A stretch of DNA of 64,000 nt, taken from positions 139,714,626 through 139,778,625 of the forward strand of contig JALIGW010000003.1 of assembly GCA_023053685.1 (NCBI GenBank). The letters are read 5' to 3'. Positions 12,188 through 22,189 of the stretch are shown here, piece after piece. The position numbers were made by a program, and so were the translations under genes. The notes under the pieces were generated by a model. That model searched no databases. It was not told the origin of the DNA and worked only from the letters and a program-made list of their open reading frames with translations. Within the stretch, counting starts at the first letter, position 1. Every line of letters starts with the position of its first letter. The stretch comes from Diadophis punctatus similis. Its lineage: Eukaryota; Chordata; Lepidosauria; Squamata; Dipsadidae.

Positions 12188-12872
12188 CCTTCGATCTGAT
12201 CTAAATGTAGTTCATAAAATCATCTGCCACAATGTCCTACCTGTCAATGACTACTTCAGCTTCAACCACAACAATACACGAGCACGCAATAGATACAAAC
12301 AATGTAGCAATAGCAATAGCAATAGCACTTAGACTTATATACCGCTTCATAGTGCTTTACAGCCCTCTCTAAGCAGTTTACAGAGTTCAGCATATTGCCC
12401 CCAACAATCTGGGTCCTCATTTTACCCACCTCAGAAGGATGGAAAGCTGAGTCAACCTTGAGCCTGGTGAGATTTGAACAGCTGAACTGCTGAACTAGCA
12501 GTCAGCTGAAGTAGGTTGCAGTGCTGCTTTTAACCACTGCGCCATCTCGGTTCCTAAACCACTCCAAACTCGACTGCAGAAAATACGACTTCAGCAACAG
12601 AGTGATCAATGCCTGGAATGCACTACCTGACTCTGTGGTTTCTTCCCCAAACCCCCAAAACTTTAACCTTAGACTGTCTACAGTCGACCTCACCCCATTC
12701 CTAAGAGGTCTGTAAGGGGCGTGCATAAGCGCACCACTGTGCCTACCGTCCCTGTCTTACTGTCCTATTGTCCTCATTTATCTGTACTTCTTTGCTTATG
12801 TTATGTTTATACCTATACCTGCTATCCTGTACATGTTTGACAAACAAATAAATAAAAATAAAAAAATAAAAT
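12182..12872 (+). mobile_element. LINE 3' end (CR1/L2 group), interrupted by a SINE
   Basis: The second part reads KLDCRKYDFSNRVINAWNAL followed by PDSVV, the C-terminal pattern of CR1/Jockey/L2-group reverse transcriptases (FSNRVVNxWNxLP). The upstream part 12182-12297 reads YFSFNHNNTRARNRYKQ. The 3' UTR ends in TGTTTGACAAACAAATAAAT. A Sauria SINE separates the halves. Confidence 0.7.
12298..12555 (-). mobile_element. Sauria-type tRNA-derived SINE
   Basis: Minus orientation. The tRNA-like head with GGCGCAGTGGTT is at the right, then the conserved AAGGTTGACTCAGCCTTCCA body and GGTATATAAGTCTAAGTGCT tail. Three GCAATA units form the tail. It lies inside the LINE at 12182-12872. Confidence 0.9.
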
Positions 12873-13324
12873 CTGCCAGTATCAAAAGAGAAATGGAACT
12901 TAGAAGAAACAGATAAGGATGCTGCAATGCACCAGCAAGGCATAGACAGTAACAATGATCTAGATTTTGAACTGTTGCACTAACTTTGGAACAGCTTTCT
13001 CATTCATACAAGTTATCCCTTAAATATCATCATGAGTTCACCCATGCCACAGAAGTCCATAACACTGGGACAAATGTAAAAAAAGAGAAGAGGTTGACCA
13101 ATAGCAAGCAATTATATCAGTGATGGGTTCGTCACTGGAAGACCTGAAGAGCCAGGTTGGGGACAGATCATCCTGGAGAAGGTCTGTCTATTTGGCTACT
13201 AAATTGACACTGCCATGATGACGCATAATCATTCAAAGAGCATAAAAAGTATTTCTTCCTTTAGGGATTCTTCAGGAAATGATTTAATCAGAAATGCACA
13301 ATCTGTGCCTCCTCCAGAGCCTTG

Positions 13325-13430
13325 AATATGGTCTGGTAGCTAGTTATGACTTTGGGCCAATCACTCTCTCTTAACCCAACCTATCTCAGATGATTGTAGT
13401 TGGGTGTAGTTGTAGGAGGCAGCAGCATTC
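13325..13430 (+). repeat. Old SINE-like fragment
   Basis: The stretch ACTTTGGGCCAATCACTCTC followed by a CAACCTA(T)CTCA block resembles an old tRNA-derived amniote SINE body. A minus-strand counterpart lies at 57720-57905. It is diverged and truncated. Confidence 0.45.
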
Positions 13431-13445
13431 CATAATGCTCCATCA

Positions 13446-13690
13446 GTCAATCAGAATAGAGCTCGAAGGGACCTTGGAAGTCTTCTAGTCAGCGGTGGGT
13501 TGCTCCTGGTTGCTGGTTGCAGCTGCAATAGGAGGCTCCGGCCACCCACTCGGGATGCTTCTGTGCATGCGCAGAAGCTTCTGCACATGTGCAGAAGTGG
13601 CACACGTGCGCAAAACCGGTAGCAACGGGTTTTAGAACCCACTACTGCTTCTAGTCCAACCCCGTGCTCAAAAAGGGGACCCTATACTTG
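13446..13690 (-). mobile_element. CR1 LINE 3' terminus, interrupted
   Basis: Minus strand reads GGTTGGACTAGAAGACTTCC then AAGGTCCCTTCGAGCTCTATTC, the conserved CR1 3' end. The MITE 13490-13647 is inserted within it. Confidence 0.7.
13490..13647. mobile_element. Short hAT MITE (CAGTGGTGGGTT family)
   Basis: Ends CAGCGGTGGGTTGC and AACCCACTACTG, exact 8-bp duplication CTTCTAGT (13482-13489, 13648-13655). Two GCATG(C/T)GCAGAAG sites in the interior. Very close to the copy at 24183. Confidence 0.92.
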
Positions 13691-14227
13691 ACAAGTTTAT
13701 ATGGTAGCTAAGTGGACTCGATTTCTCTGCCTCCTAAGGCAAATTTATATTGTGTAAGAAATCATACTCATACTCTTGAGCAGGTAGAGAAGGCTCTATG
13801 AAAAGATAAGGGATGAGGTTTATCCAATTTTTCTTAACTTTTTTCTACTGACAAACATTCACTCTACTTATTAATAAACAAGTAATTGGGTAACCTTCCC
13901 TCAGCCCTTTAAGGTAACTAATTAACTACCAGAGATGTGAAACTTCTAGGCATTTTCATCAGCAAAATGTATTGTTCGCAGCACCCAGGCTTGCATAAAA
14001 TTGCCTCAGGCAGGTGTGCTGTTGCTCCTCCATAATTATAGTTTATAACCCTCCTTTGCACACAAGGACTCGATCCAGTTATTCTTGATGCATTAGGATC
14101 CCCTTCAAACTCATTAGCTGTATCAGAGGCTGGGCAGCATCACTCTCTCTTCAAAACATTTTATGACGAGGTGACTCTATTACAAAACTGTGAACTATGA
14201 ATATCTAAGCATGCTGCACACATATTA

Positions 14228-14689
14228 CTGTATTTTTCAGAGTATAAGATACACCTTTTCCCCCCTCAAAGAGGCTGAAAATTTGGGTGCGTCTTATACT
14301 CTGAATGTAGCTTTTTCAAAGCTTTTTTTTTCAGCCCTAACGAGGTGCTAAGAATCTTCCCTGCTTGTTTTCATCGCTATTCCCTCTGAAAAAGGTTTTT
14401 TCAGCCCTAACGAGGTGCTAATGATCTTCCAGGCTTGCAGAATTTTTTCATTGTTACTCTGAAGTTTTTTTCCAGCCCTAAGTCTTTGCAGGCTTGTTTT
14501 CATTGCTATTCCCTCCGAAAAAGGTTTTTTTCAGCCTTTACCAGGAGATAAAATAATGTGCTGAAGCTGACTAAACTAAGGACGCTAGCCAGATGAATAC
14601 CTGGTAGGTAGATTTTTTCCCCTATTTTCCTCCCCAAAAACTAAGGTGCGTCTTATACTCCGGTGTGTCTTATACTCTGAAAAATACGG
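14228..14689. mobile_element. TA-flanked MITE with CCGTATTTTTCGG termini, copy 1
   Basis: Terminal inverted repeats CTGTATTTTTCAGAGTATAA and TTATACTCTGAAAAATACGG, between TTA on the left and TAA on the right. The interior repeats a CAGCCCTAACGAGGTGCTAA unit with variation. The superfamily is unresolved; a TA target would suit Tc1/mariner. Confidence 0.8.
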
Positions 14690-15042
14690 TAAATTGCTGA
14701 AATCAATCCTGGTCTTTCGCTACCCCAGCAAGGTTCGGAAAACAGTTCTGTACTCTGTCATTTTTTTAAAAAAATATTTTATTTTCCAGCAAAGAGCAGG
14801 GATCTTTTATTTGTAATCATAATAAAAATGTGACATGTAGTCATGCAGAACCACTTATCCTAGTTGTTGTTGTTGTTCTAATTGGCTGTCCAAGAGAAAA
14901 GAGTTATAGTGTAGCCCAGATTGGCTAGATGTTCAAACTTCAGATCTTTGAGCACTACACAAAATTCGTCTTTCGCATAACATTTTTCCTAATGTATTAA
15001 TAAAATACTGATTTCTTGACCTTCTTCATCTACAGGTAGTCC

Positions 15043-15140
15043 TCAACTTACAACCATTAATTTAGTGACCGTTCGAAGTTATAATGGCACTTTAAAAAGT
15101 GACTTATCACAATTTTTCATGTTGAGTTGTGGGAATAATG
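15043..15140. mobile_element. Tc1/pogo-like MITE (AGTCCTCAACTTACAACC), partial
   Basis: Starts CAGGTAGTCCTCAACTTACA and continues TTAGTGACCGTTCGAAGTTA, as in the fuller copy at 20427. It is cut off by the SINE that begins near 15147. Confidence 0.7.
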
Positions 15141-15146
15141 ACATCG

Positions 15147-15374
15147 TAGCAATAGCACTTAGACTTATATACCGCTTCATAGTGCTTTACAGCCCTCTCT
15201 AAGCGGTTTACAGAGTTCAGCATATTGCCCCCAACAATCTGGGTCCTCATTTTACCCACCTCGGAAGGATGGAAGGCTGAGTCAACCTTGAGCCGGTGAG
15301 ATTTGAACAGCTGAACTGCTGAACTAGCAGTAGCCTGCAGTGCTGCATTTAACCACTGCGCCACCTCGGCTCTT
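15147..15374 (-). mobile_element. Sauria-type SINE, copy 1 of the duplication set
   Basis: Minus orientation with body marks ATCTGGGTCC (15241 is G) and GAGCCGGTGAG. Just right of it, 15375-15409 is a plus-oriented SINE tail fragment. Confidence 0.9.
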
Positions 15375-17518
15375 GAAGTGGTATATAAGTCTAAGTGCTT
15401 TTGCTATTAATTTTTGCAATAGACAAATATCAGTCACTTCTGAGGTTAGCCCCAATAAGCCTACAAAATCTCTTCCATCCAGATTTCCTCTTTGAAAATA
15501 GTTGGTCTACTATCAAAGGCTTGACTTGTTCTTAGCTTATATAGTTAAAGTTGCCCCTCTTTGCATCTATTTTATACCTCTTTTATCTTGACTTCTTGGC
15601 TTAGAGTAGACCATGGTCAAAAAAGGGGAGAGGGGAGAAATTCAGCAGTTAATCTCATTCAAATTCATATACCAGTTTGACTTGGTGGTTAAGTCAAAGA
15701 AGCAGCAATAGCAAACCCTTGATGAAAACCTTTACCAAGAAAACTGCAGGGACTAGTCCAGGCAATCCCTGTTAGTCCTCAGGTTATTTGCTCACCAATT
15801 CATGTTGTATATTATTTGGGGGAGGGAGGATTGGCATTCTATTTAATTTGTGGGTGTTTGGCACCTGAGCTCCCCTGCTTAGTGGTAGGGATACAGATAG
15901 GCTTGAAATATAACCGGCACAGCTTTTGGGGCTCAAAACTCTGGCTGAACCTTTTGAGTGAGATGTCAAGCAGCTTTCCCAAAATGGGTGGCACCAAGAC
16001 AAAAATTTGATTTAGTTTAATTTAGCCACTTAAATTAACTACACTTATTACATTAGTTCATTCATATTTAAGATTTCCCCCCTTTATATTGTATTAAAAA
16101 TTACCATTCTTTTAGAAAATCTCCCCCCCCCCCGACTTTTAAGCTGTGATTTATATAATGTAATAATTTCATAATCTATTGCATTACAATTTGGGTCATC
16201 TATACTAAACCTCAAGTGAACTGAAATGTTGGAAAATTAGGTGTGCAAAATTTTACTGCATAGTAAATACTGAATAGGAAAAGAAATAGCAACAGCACTT
16301 AGACTTATTTACCGCTTCACAGTGCTTTACAGCCCCCTCTAAGTGGTTTACAGAGTCAGCATATTGCCCCCAACAATCTAGGTCCTCATTTTACCCACCT
16401 CGGAAGGATGGAAGGCTGAGTCAACCTTGAGCCGGTGAGATTTGAACAGCTGAACTGCTGAACTAGCAGTAGCCTGCAGTGCTGCATTTAACCACTGCGC
16501 CACCTCGGCTCTTGAAGTGGTATATAAGTCTAAGTGCTTTTGCTATTAATTTTTGCAATAGACAAATATCAGTCACTTCTGAGGTTAGCCCCAATAAGCC
16601 TACAAAATCTCTTCCATCCAGATTTCCTCTTTGAAAATAGTTGGTCTACTATCAAAGGCTTGACTTGTTCTTAGCTTATATAGTTAAAGTTGCCCCTCTT
16701 TGCATCTATTTTATACCTCTTTTATCTTGACTTCTTGGCTTAGAGTAGACCATGGTCAAAAAAGGGGAGAGGGGAGAAATTCAGCAGTTAATCTCATTCA
16801 AATTCATATACCAGTTTGACTTGGTGGTTAAGTCAAAGAAGCAGCAATAGCAAACCCTTGATGAAAACCTTTACCAAGAAAACTGCAGGGACTAGTCCAG
16901 GCAATCCCTGTTAGTCCTCAGGTTATTTGCTCACCAATTCATGTTGTATATTATTTGGGGGAGGGAGGATTGGCATTCTATTTAATTTGTGGGTGTTTGG
17001 CACCTGAGCTCCCCTGCTTAGTGGTAGGGATACAGATAGGCTTGAAATATAACCGGCACAGCTTTTGGGGCTCAAAACTCTGGCTGAACCTTTTGAGTGA
17101 GATGTCAAGCAGCTTTCCCAAAATGGGTGGCACCAAGACAAAAATTTGATTTAGTTTAATTTAGCCACTTAAATTAACTACACTTATTACATTAGTTCAT
17201 TCATATTTAAGATTTCCCCCCTTTATATTGTATTAAAAATTACCATTCTTTTAGAAAATCTCCCCCCCCCCCGACTTTTAAGCTGTGATTTATATAATGT
17301 AATAATTTCATAATCTATTGCATTACAATTTGGGTCATCTATACTAAACCTCAAGTGAACTGAAATGTTGGAAAATTAGGTGTGCAAAATTTTACTGCAT
17401 AGTAAATACTGAATAGGAAAAGAAATAGCAACAGCACTTAGACTTATTTACCGCTTCACAGTGCTTTACAGCCCCCTCTAAGTGGTTTACAGAGTCAGCA
17501 TATTGCCCCCAACAATCT
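15241..17518. repeat. Tandem duplication of a 1,139-bp unit
   Basis: Every base I compared between about 15290-16283 and 16429-17422 repeats at an offset of exactly 1,139 bp, including a run of 11 C. Each copy carries the same paired short open frames (15784-16002 and 16923-17141), which are by-products. The middle SINE is a chimera of the two outer ones, so the likely mechanism is unequal exchange between SINEs. Confidence 0.93.
16284..16513 (-). mobile_element. Chimeric Sauria-type SINE at the duplication junction
   Basis: The left part (16284-16380) matches the SINE at 17423, including ATCTAGGTCC. The right part from about 16433 matches the SINE at 15147, including GAGCCGGTGAGATTTGAACA. 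The switch lies in the 53-bp identical block 16381-16433. Confidence 0.9.
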
Positions 17519-17664
17519 AGGTCCTCATTTTACCCACCTCGGAAGGATGGAAGGCTGAGTCAACCTTGAGCCTGGTGAGATTCGATCTGCCAAATTGCAG
17601 GCCGCAGGCAGTCAGCAGAAGTAGCCTGCAGTACTGCATTCTGAGCACTGTGCCACCGTGGCTC
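17423..17664 (-). mobile_element. Sauria-type SINE, right member of the duplication set
   Basis: Carries ATCTAGGTCC and GAGCCTGGTGAGATTCGATC, an older tRNA-like head than copy 1. Together with 15147-15374 it is the inferred parent of the chimera at 16284. Confidence 0.9.
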
Positions 17665-18094
17665 ATTTTAAAAGCTTTAATTCAAGAAGTTACCTCAGCC
17701 AAAGGTTAACTACGGGGATGGATTTCCTCAGTTTCCTTTGCTTTAGATGGTGTAACTGTTGAATGTAAAAGGAAATAAATAAGCACACAAATATAGCAGA
17801 GACTTGAGATTTGCAGAGAACTTGGCTATTATCTTAGACGTATGGGTTCTAGGATAACACCCAGGTTCACTGCAAATCTCAGCTCTCTGTTATCTTTTTA
17901 AATAGGACTTTCTTTTCTGTGGAATTGTTTTTCCATCGGTATGGTCTCATATCCTGGTACAGATCCATCAGAATAACGTGCCAATATAAAACACTCCTGA
18001 GAAATTCTTGACATCTCTTTAGCAAATGCTGTACAAATGCACAGAGAACTGGTCAAACTTTATAAAATTTACTAGATTCCAGTCTATCACAGTG
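17665..18094. other. No recognisable feature
   Basis: AT-rich, apparently single-copy. Confidence 0.4.
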
Positions 18095-18102
18095 CATTAG
18101 AA

Positions 18103-18236
18103 CAGGGGTGTCAAACCCGCAACCCGTGGGCCGGATACATCATGCGCTGGCCACACCCACCCCCGGTTTAGCGAAGGGGGGGAAGTTGCGATACATCACA
18201 TGACGACAACGTGACACCGTGAGTTTGACACCCCTG
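18103..18236. mobile_element. hAT MITE (CAGGGGTGTCAAAC family)
   Basis: Ends CAGGGGTGTCAAACCC and GAGTTTGACACCCCTG, exact 8-bp duplication CATTAGAA (18095-18102, 18237-18244). 134 bp, a minimal deletion form like the one at 62793. Confidence 0.93.
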
Positions 18237-18299
18237 CATTAGAAGAAAGCATATGAACATTTAAACTGTTTTTAAAAATTGTTTTTTTTAATGATTTGT

Positions 18300-18372
18300 T
18301 TGGAGTTTTTATAAAATGTCGTACGCCGCCCTGAGTCCTGAGGGAGTAGGGCGGCATAGAAAAACTGCCAAA

Positions 18373-18471
<99 letters not shown>

Positions 18472-18510
18472 ACAAACAAACAAACAAACAAACAAACAAA
18501 CAAACAAACA
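18300..18510 (+). mobile_element. L2 LINE 3' end with (AAAT)n/(AAAC)n tail
   Basis: TCGTACGCCGCCCTGAGTCC followed by AGGGCGGCATAGAA is the L2-type 3' hairpin, also seen near 46515 and 56965. Its tail has grown into about 100 bp of AAAT and then about 40 bp of AAAC. The long Phe/Tyr/Leu/Ile frames on the minus strand are microsatellite artefacts. Confidence 0.85.
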
Positions 18511-19045
18511 ATGCATAAAGATGTCCACTAAAGAGTGAACAAAATCAGTGCAATATTTCTTATTTTGCCCTCTAGAATAAAAGATCCCAAAGATGACTAC
18601 TTCGTTTATATGCTCAATAAGGGAAAAAAAACATTTCCAATTATTATAGTGAGAGGCTTTCCAAGAACAACTGCTAAAATAGATGAAATCATTTGTCTGG
18701 CACTTTCATTATTCCGTTTCTAGCAGCAGCTTGATTTAGTGGAAGTTATAAACACTGAAGAGCGGTTCTGTCTCCCGCTGTTCTCACCTAGATTTTTGCC
18801 AGCTAGAAATTAAAAGATACCCAGTTTATAAAAACATAAAAGGAAATGACTGGCTTTCAGCTGTTGTTGATAGTATTTTTACCGTGTTTCTCAGCAAATA
18901 TAATAACAACAAATGGAGCACGTTCTATGAATGGGCTCATACTATCAAGCTATACTTTCTTTAGTTTTGATTTGTTAAATAAGTAACAGTCAGCTGGGTT
19001 TATAGATTGCGCTAATCTATAATGATCATGTGAAGTGTTAATACC
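18511..19045. other. No recognisable feature
   Basis: AT-rich sequence between the L2 tail and the CR1 fragment. Confidence 0.4.
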
Positions 19046-19643
19046 ACTTGATAATGCCTTGGTAAGGCCACACTTGGAATACTGCATCCAGTTTTGGTCG
19101 CCACAATGTAAAAAAGATGCCGAAACTCTAGAAAGAGTGCAGAGAAGATAAACAAAGATGATTAGGAGTCTGGAGGCTAAAACATATAAAGAACGGTTGC
19201 AGGAATTGGGTATGTCTAATTTAATGAAAAGAAGGACTAGGGGAGACATGATAGCAATGTTCCCATATCTCAGAGGTTGCCACAAAGAAGAGGGAGTCAA
19301 GCTATTCTCCAAAGCGCCTAAGGGTAGGACAAGAAGCAATGGGTGGAAACTAATCAAGGAGAGAAGCAACTTAGCACTAAGGAGAAATTTTCTGACAGTT
19401 AGAACAATTGATCAGTGGAACAACTTGCCTCCAGAAGTTGTAAATGCTTAAACACTGTAAGTTTTTAAGAAGAGATTGGATAATCATTTATCTGAAATGG
19501 TGTTGGGTTTCCTGCCTAAGTAGGGGGTTGGACTAGAAGACCTCTAAGGTCCCTTCCAACTCTGTTATCCTATCCTATCCTATCCCATCCCATCCCATCC
19601 CGTCCCATCCCATCCCATCCCATCCCATCCCATCCCATTCTAG
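19046..19643 (+). pseudogene. CR1 LINE reverse transcriptase C-terminus and 3' end
   Basis: Plus strand reads LGMSNLMKRRTRGDMIAM and later RRNFLTVRTIDQWNNLPPEV. These are the CR1 blocks (a LEKRRLRGD-type block and an FTVRxVxxWNxLP block). It ends GGTTGGACTAGAAGACCTCT AAGGTCCCTTCC and then tandem ATCCT/ATCCC pentamers. A stop after VVNA and upstream stops show it is dead and 5' truncated. Confidence 0.85.
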
Positions 19644-19792
19644 CCAAGGTTAAGGAAATAAGCAAATCTGCTGCCTGATTTTGCTGTTAAAATCATTACA
19701 CATTCAGTAAGAGTAAGATATATACCAAATCAAGATTTTTTTTAAAGTGCTTTATTTGTACAAGTGTTTTTGGGCTACTTCAATCATGCACG

Positions 19793-19813
19793 CACGCATG
19801 CACGCGCGCACAC

Positions 19814-19868
<55 letters not shown>
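19793..19868. repeat. (CA)n microsatellite
   Basis: Starts as imperfect GCACGCACGCAC and becomes pure CA. Confidence 0.95.
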
Positions 19869-19869
<1 letters not shown>

Positions 19870-20426
19870 CAGCTTATGAAAGCAGGATTCAATAAATGCT
19901 ACAATTCATATAATAGGAATAAATAACATTGCAAAATCACGGTATAATGACAATCTCATTAGCAGCATCCATGCCAAAATCTTCAGTCAATACTTCCTCC
20001 ATACCTCGATCCCTCAATGCTTACTTAAATAGCCAAGTATTCCCTAATCTTCTAAGTGCCAAAAATAAGGATGCCAGTTTTATTTCACGAGGCAGGAGGA
20101 ACAGATTGCATAGGAGGAGAACTCTAGCACAGGATGCTTGTTTCCAAGTCTTTTCTCATCACACCTCAATAAAAAGTCCTTTATACGCATTAAATAAAGC
20201 CCGCTGTCTGTTGGATGCCTTATGCCTGCCCATCAAACTGGTTCTTTAATACAAAATGCAGGAAGGATCACTTCGTGTCCTACTTTCCATCTCTATTCTA
20301 GCTACTGCTATGTGCATAAAGGGCTAAAAATTGAATAACCAAAGGTCGCTCTTATGCTAATAATTACTTGCAGCACTGTTTGCAGTGACTCTGCAAAATC
20401 CGGTGCTTTTTAGCCTAGCTATAAAC
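19869..20426. other. No recognisable feature
   Basis: A 106-codon frame at 19929-20249 has no recognisable domain and is probably chance. Confidence 0.4.
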
Positions 20427-21134
20427 GTTATCCTCGACTTACAACAGTCCATTTAGTGACCCTTTGAAGTTACAAGAACCCTGTGTTCTTAACGACTTAC
20501 GACCATTTTTCACACTTAACGACCATTGCAGCAAACCCACAGTCACGTAATCAAAATTCAGACGCTCTATTTACGATGGTTGCAGTGTCCTGGGGTCGCG
20601 TGATCCCCTTTTGTGTCCTTCAAACAAGCAAAATCAACGGAGAAGCCAGATTCTTACAACCGTGTTACTAACTTTAACAACTGCAGTGATTCATTCATTT
20701 AACAACTGTGTCAAGAAAGCTTGCAAAATGGGGCAAAATTGACAACAACTATCTCGTTTAGCAACAGAAATTTTGGGCTCAATTGTGGTTGTAAATCAAG
20801 GACTACCTGTACTGTCCCAAAGGTGCTTTTTCAAGAGGCCACTGGACTTTCTGGTTTTTCTTTGAAGACAAGAAGCTTCTCATCCAAGAAGCTTCTTCAG
20901 CTCTCAGAGCTCTACAGAGCTGAAGGAGCTTCTTGGATGAGAAGCGAAACATCTTCAGAGAAAAACCAGAAAGTCCAGTTGCCTCTTGAAAAAGCACAGA
21001 GCTGAAGAAGCTTCTTGGATGAGAAGCGAAACATTTTCAAAGAAAAACCAGGAAGTCCAGTAGCCTCTTGAAAAAGCACCTTTGGGACAACCATGAGCTG
21101 GATGATTGAGAATCTCCATAGACTACCTGTACTG
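20427..21134. mobile_element. Tc1/pogo-like MITE carrying a palindromic insertion
   Basis: TATCCTCGACTTACAACAGT opens the element and TTGTAAATCAAGGACTACCT closes it, with internal inverted TTAACAACTG-type repeats. The insertion 20815-21120 sits in its terminal repeat, whose last 14 bases are duplicated on both sides. Confidence 0.75.
20815..21120. mobile_element. Palindromic retroposon-like repeat, copy 2, with 14-bp target duplication
   Basis: Arms carry TCCCAAAGGTGC / GCACCTTTGGGACAACC and AGAAGCTTCTTGGATGAG. One arm section (GAGCTGAAG to AAAAAGCAC) is present twice. GACTACCTGTACTG at 20801-20814 recurs at 21121-21134. So long a duplication fits target-primed reverse transcription, as in Penelope-like elements or LINE/SINE, better than a DNA transposon. 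Confidence 0.7.
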
Positions 21135-21770
21135 TATAGATAAACTCTTGCCTATTGTTCATGTCTTGCCTTTTGCTTCTGCTTGTCTCCTACTGCATTT
21201 CTCCAATTACCTGTTTGGTTGTTTTGATGATGCTTAATAAATAAACATCCAGCTACTGTATATTTTTGCTGGCTGAGCCGAGTTGTGTGTGTATTTGTGT
21301 ATTTCTGATCTGGATAGGAGGATTGACTAGGAGTGTGCTGGATGCAAACCAAACTGGAAATTACCCACAGTAATTTTCCAGTCCTCTCAGATTTAGTGTT
21401 AAGCCAAACTGGGGGGGGGGGGATACATGCTTAACCAAGATGCCCATGTCCCATATTCAGGCTTTGACATACTACCAAGAACAAAACATTGGAAAGCCAG
21501 AGCTAGCATCCAAAACACCTGTCACTCTGTTTTCCTGCTGTGAGAACTGGACGTTTAATACAGGATCCCAATTTTTTTGACAACATGATGGGAGTTCAAA
21601 GGTTAAAAACCTACTCTGGTCTGCAGATTTTCACATAAAGCTTATGAAAAGCTTTGAGATTTCAATCTCTCGACTGTGGAAAAGCAAAATGGATAAGATC
21701 CATCCATCTAGGGTAAGGGCTATAAGAATTTAGCTCTTGAGTAGAATCTATCTATTCTAACAGCCGTGGT
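21135..21770. other. No recognisable feature
   Basis: Contains a poly-G run near 21411-21421 but otherwise no family I recognise. Confidence 0.4.
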
Positions 21771-22003
21771 GGCGCAGTGGTTAGAGTACAGTACTGCAGG
21801 CAACTTCTGCTGCCTGCCGGCTGCCTGCAATTTGGTAGTTCGAATCTCACCAGGCTCAAGGTTGACTCAGCCTTCCATCCTTCCAAGGTCAGTAAAATGA
21901 GGACCCAGATTGTTGGGGCAATATGCTGACTCTGTAAACCGCTTAGAGAGGGTTGTAAAGCACTGTAAAGCGGTATATAAGTCTATGTGCTATTGCTATT
22001 CTA
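21771..22003 (+). mobile_element. Sauria-type SINE, near full length
   Basis: Plus orientation: GCCGTGGTGGCGCAGTGGTT (A-box region), GTAGTTCGAATCTCACC (B-box region), the AAGGTTGACTCAGCCTTCCA body, and the GTATATAAGTCTATGTGCTA tail. CTATTCTA occurs at both edges and is a likely target duplication. RNA polymerase III transcription is expected of the family. Confidence 0.93.
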
Positions 22004-22189
22004 GAATCCAGCAAAGCTGCAAAGTTCCACAGTGGGGATAGTTTCACAAAACAAAATTGCTGCACTTTGCAGTTAAAATTGCTCATATTCACTCTCAGCT
22101 GGACACAAGATGGGCAGGATCTCACCAGAAGGGAGAAGTCATGATTTGCAATCTCATCTGGGATGTTTTCAAACCTGTGACACCTGAAG

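Noticed and set aside
15784..17149. Pairs of identical short frames 1,139 bp apart, as if a duplicated gene
   Set aside because: They are identical because the DNA is duplicated; overlapping frames on both strands lack any coding feature.
20930..20960. Hammerhead ribozyme in the GGATGAG...GAAAC part of the palindromic repeat
   Set aside because: It recalls the CUGAUGA...GAAA core known in Penelope-like elements, but the core bases differ and the intervening stem would be a single pair. Not supported without folding and consensus work.
21771..21850. tRNA gene-like A and B boxes
   Set aside because: The boxes belong to the head of a Sauria-type SINE with its usual body and tail, so this is not a tRNA gene.
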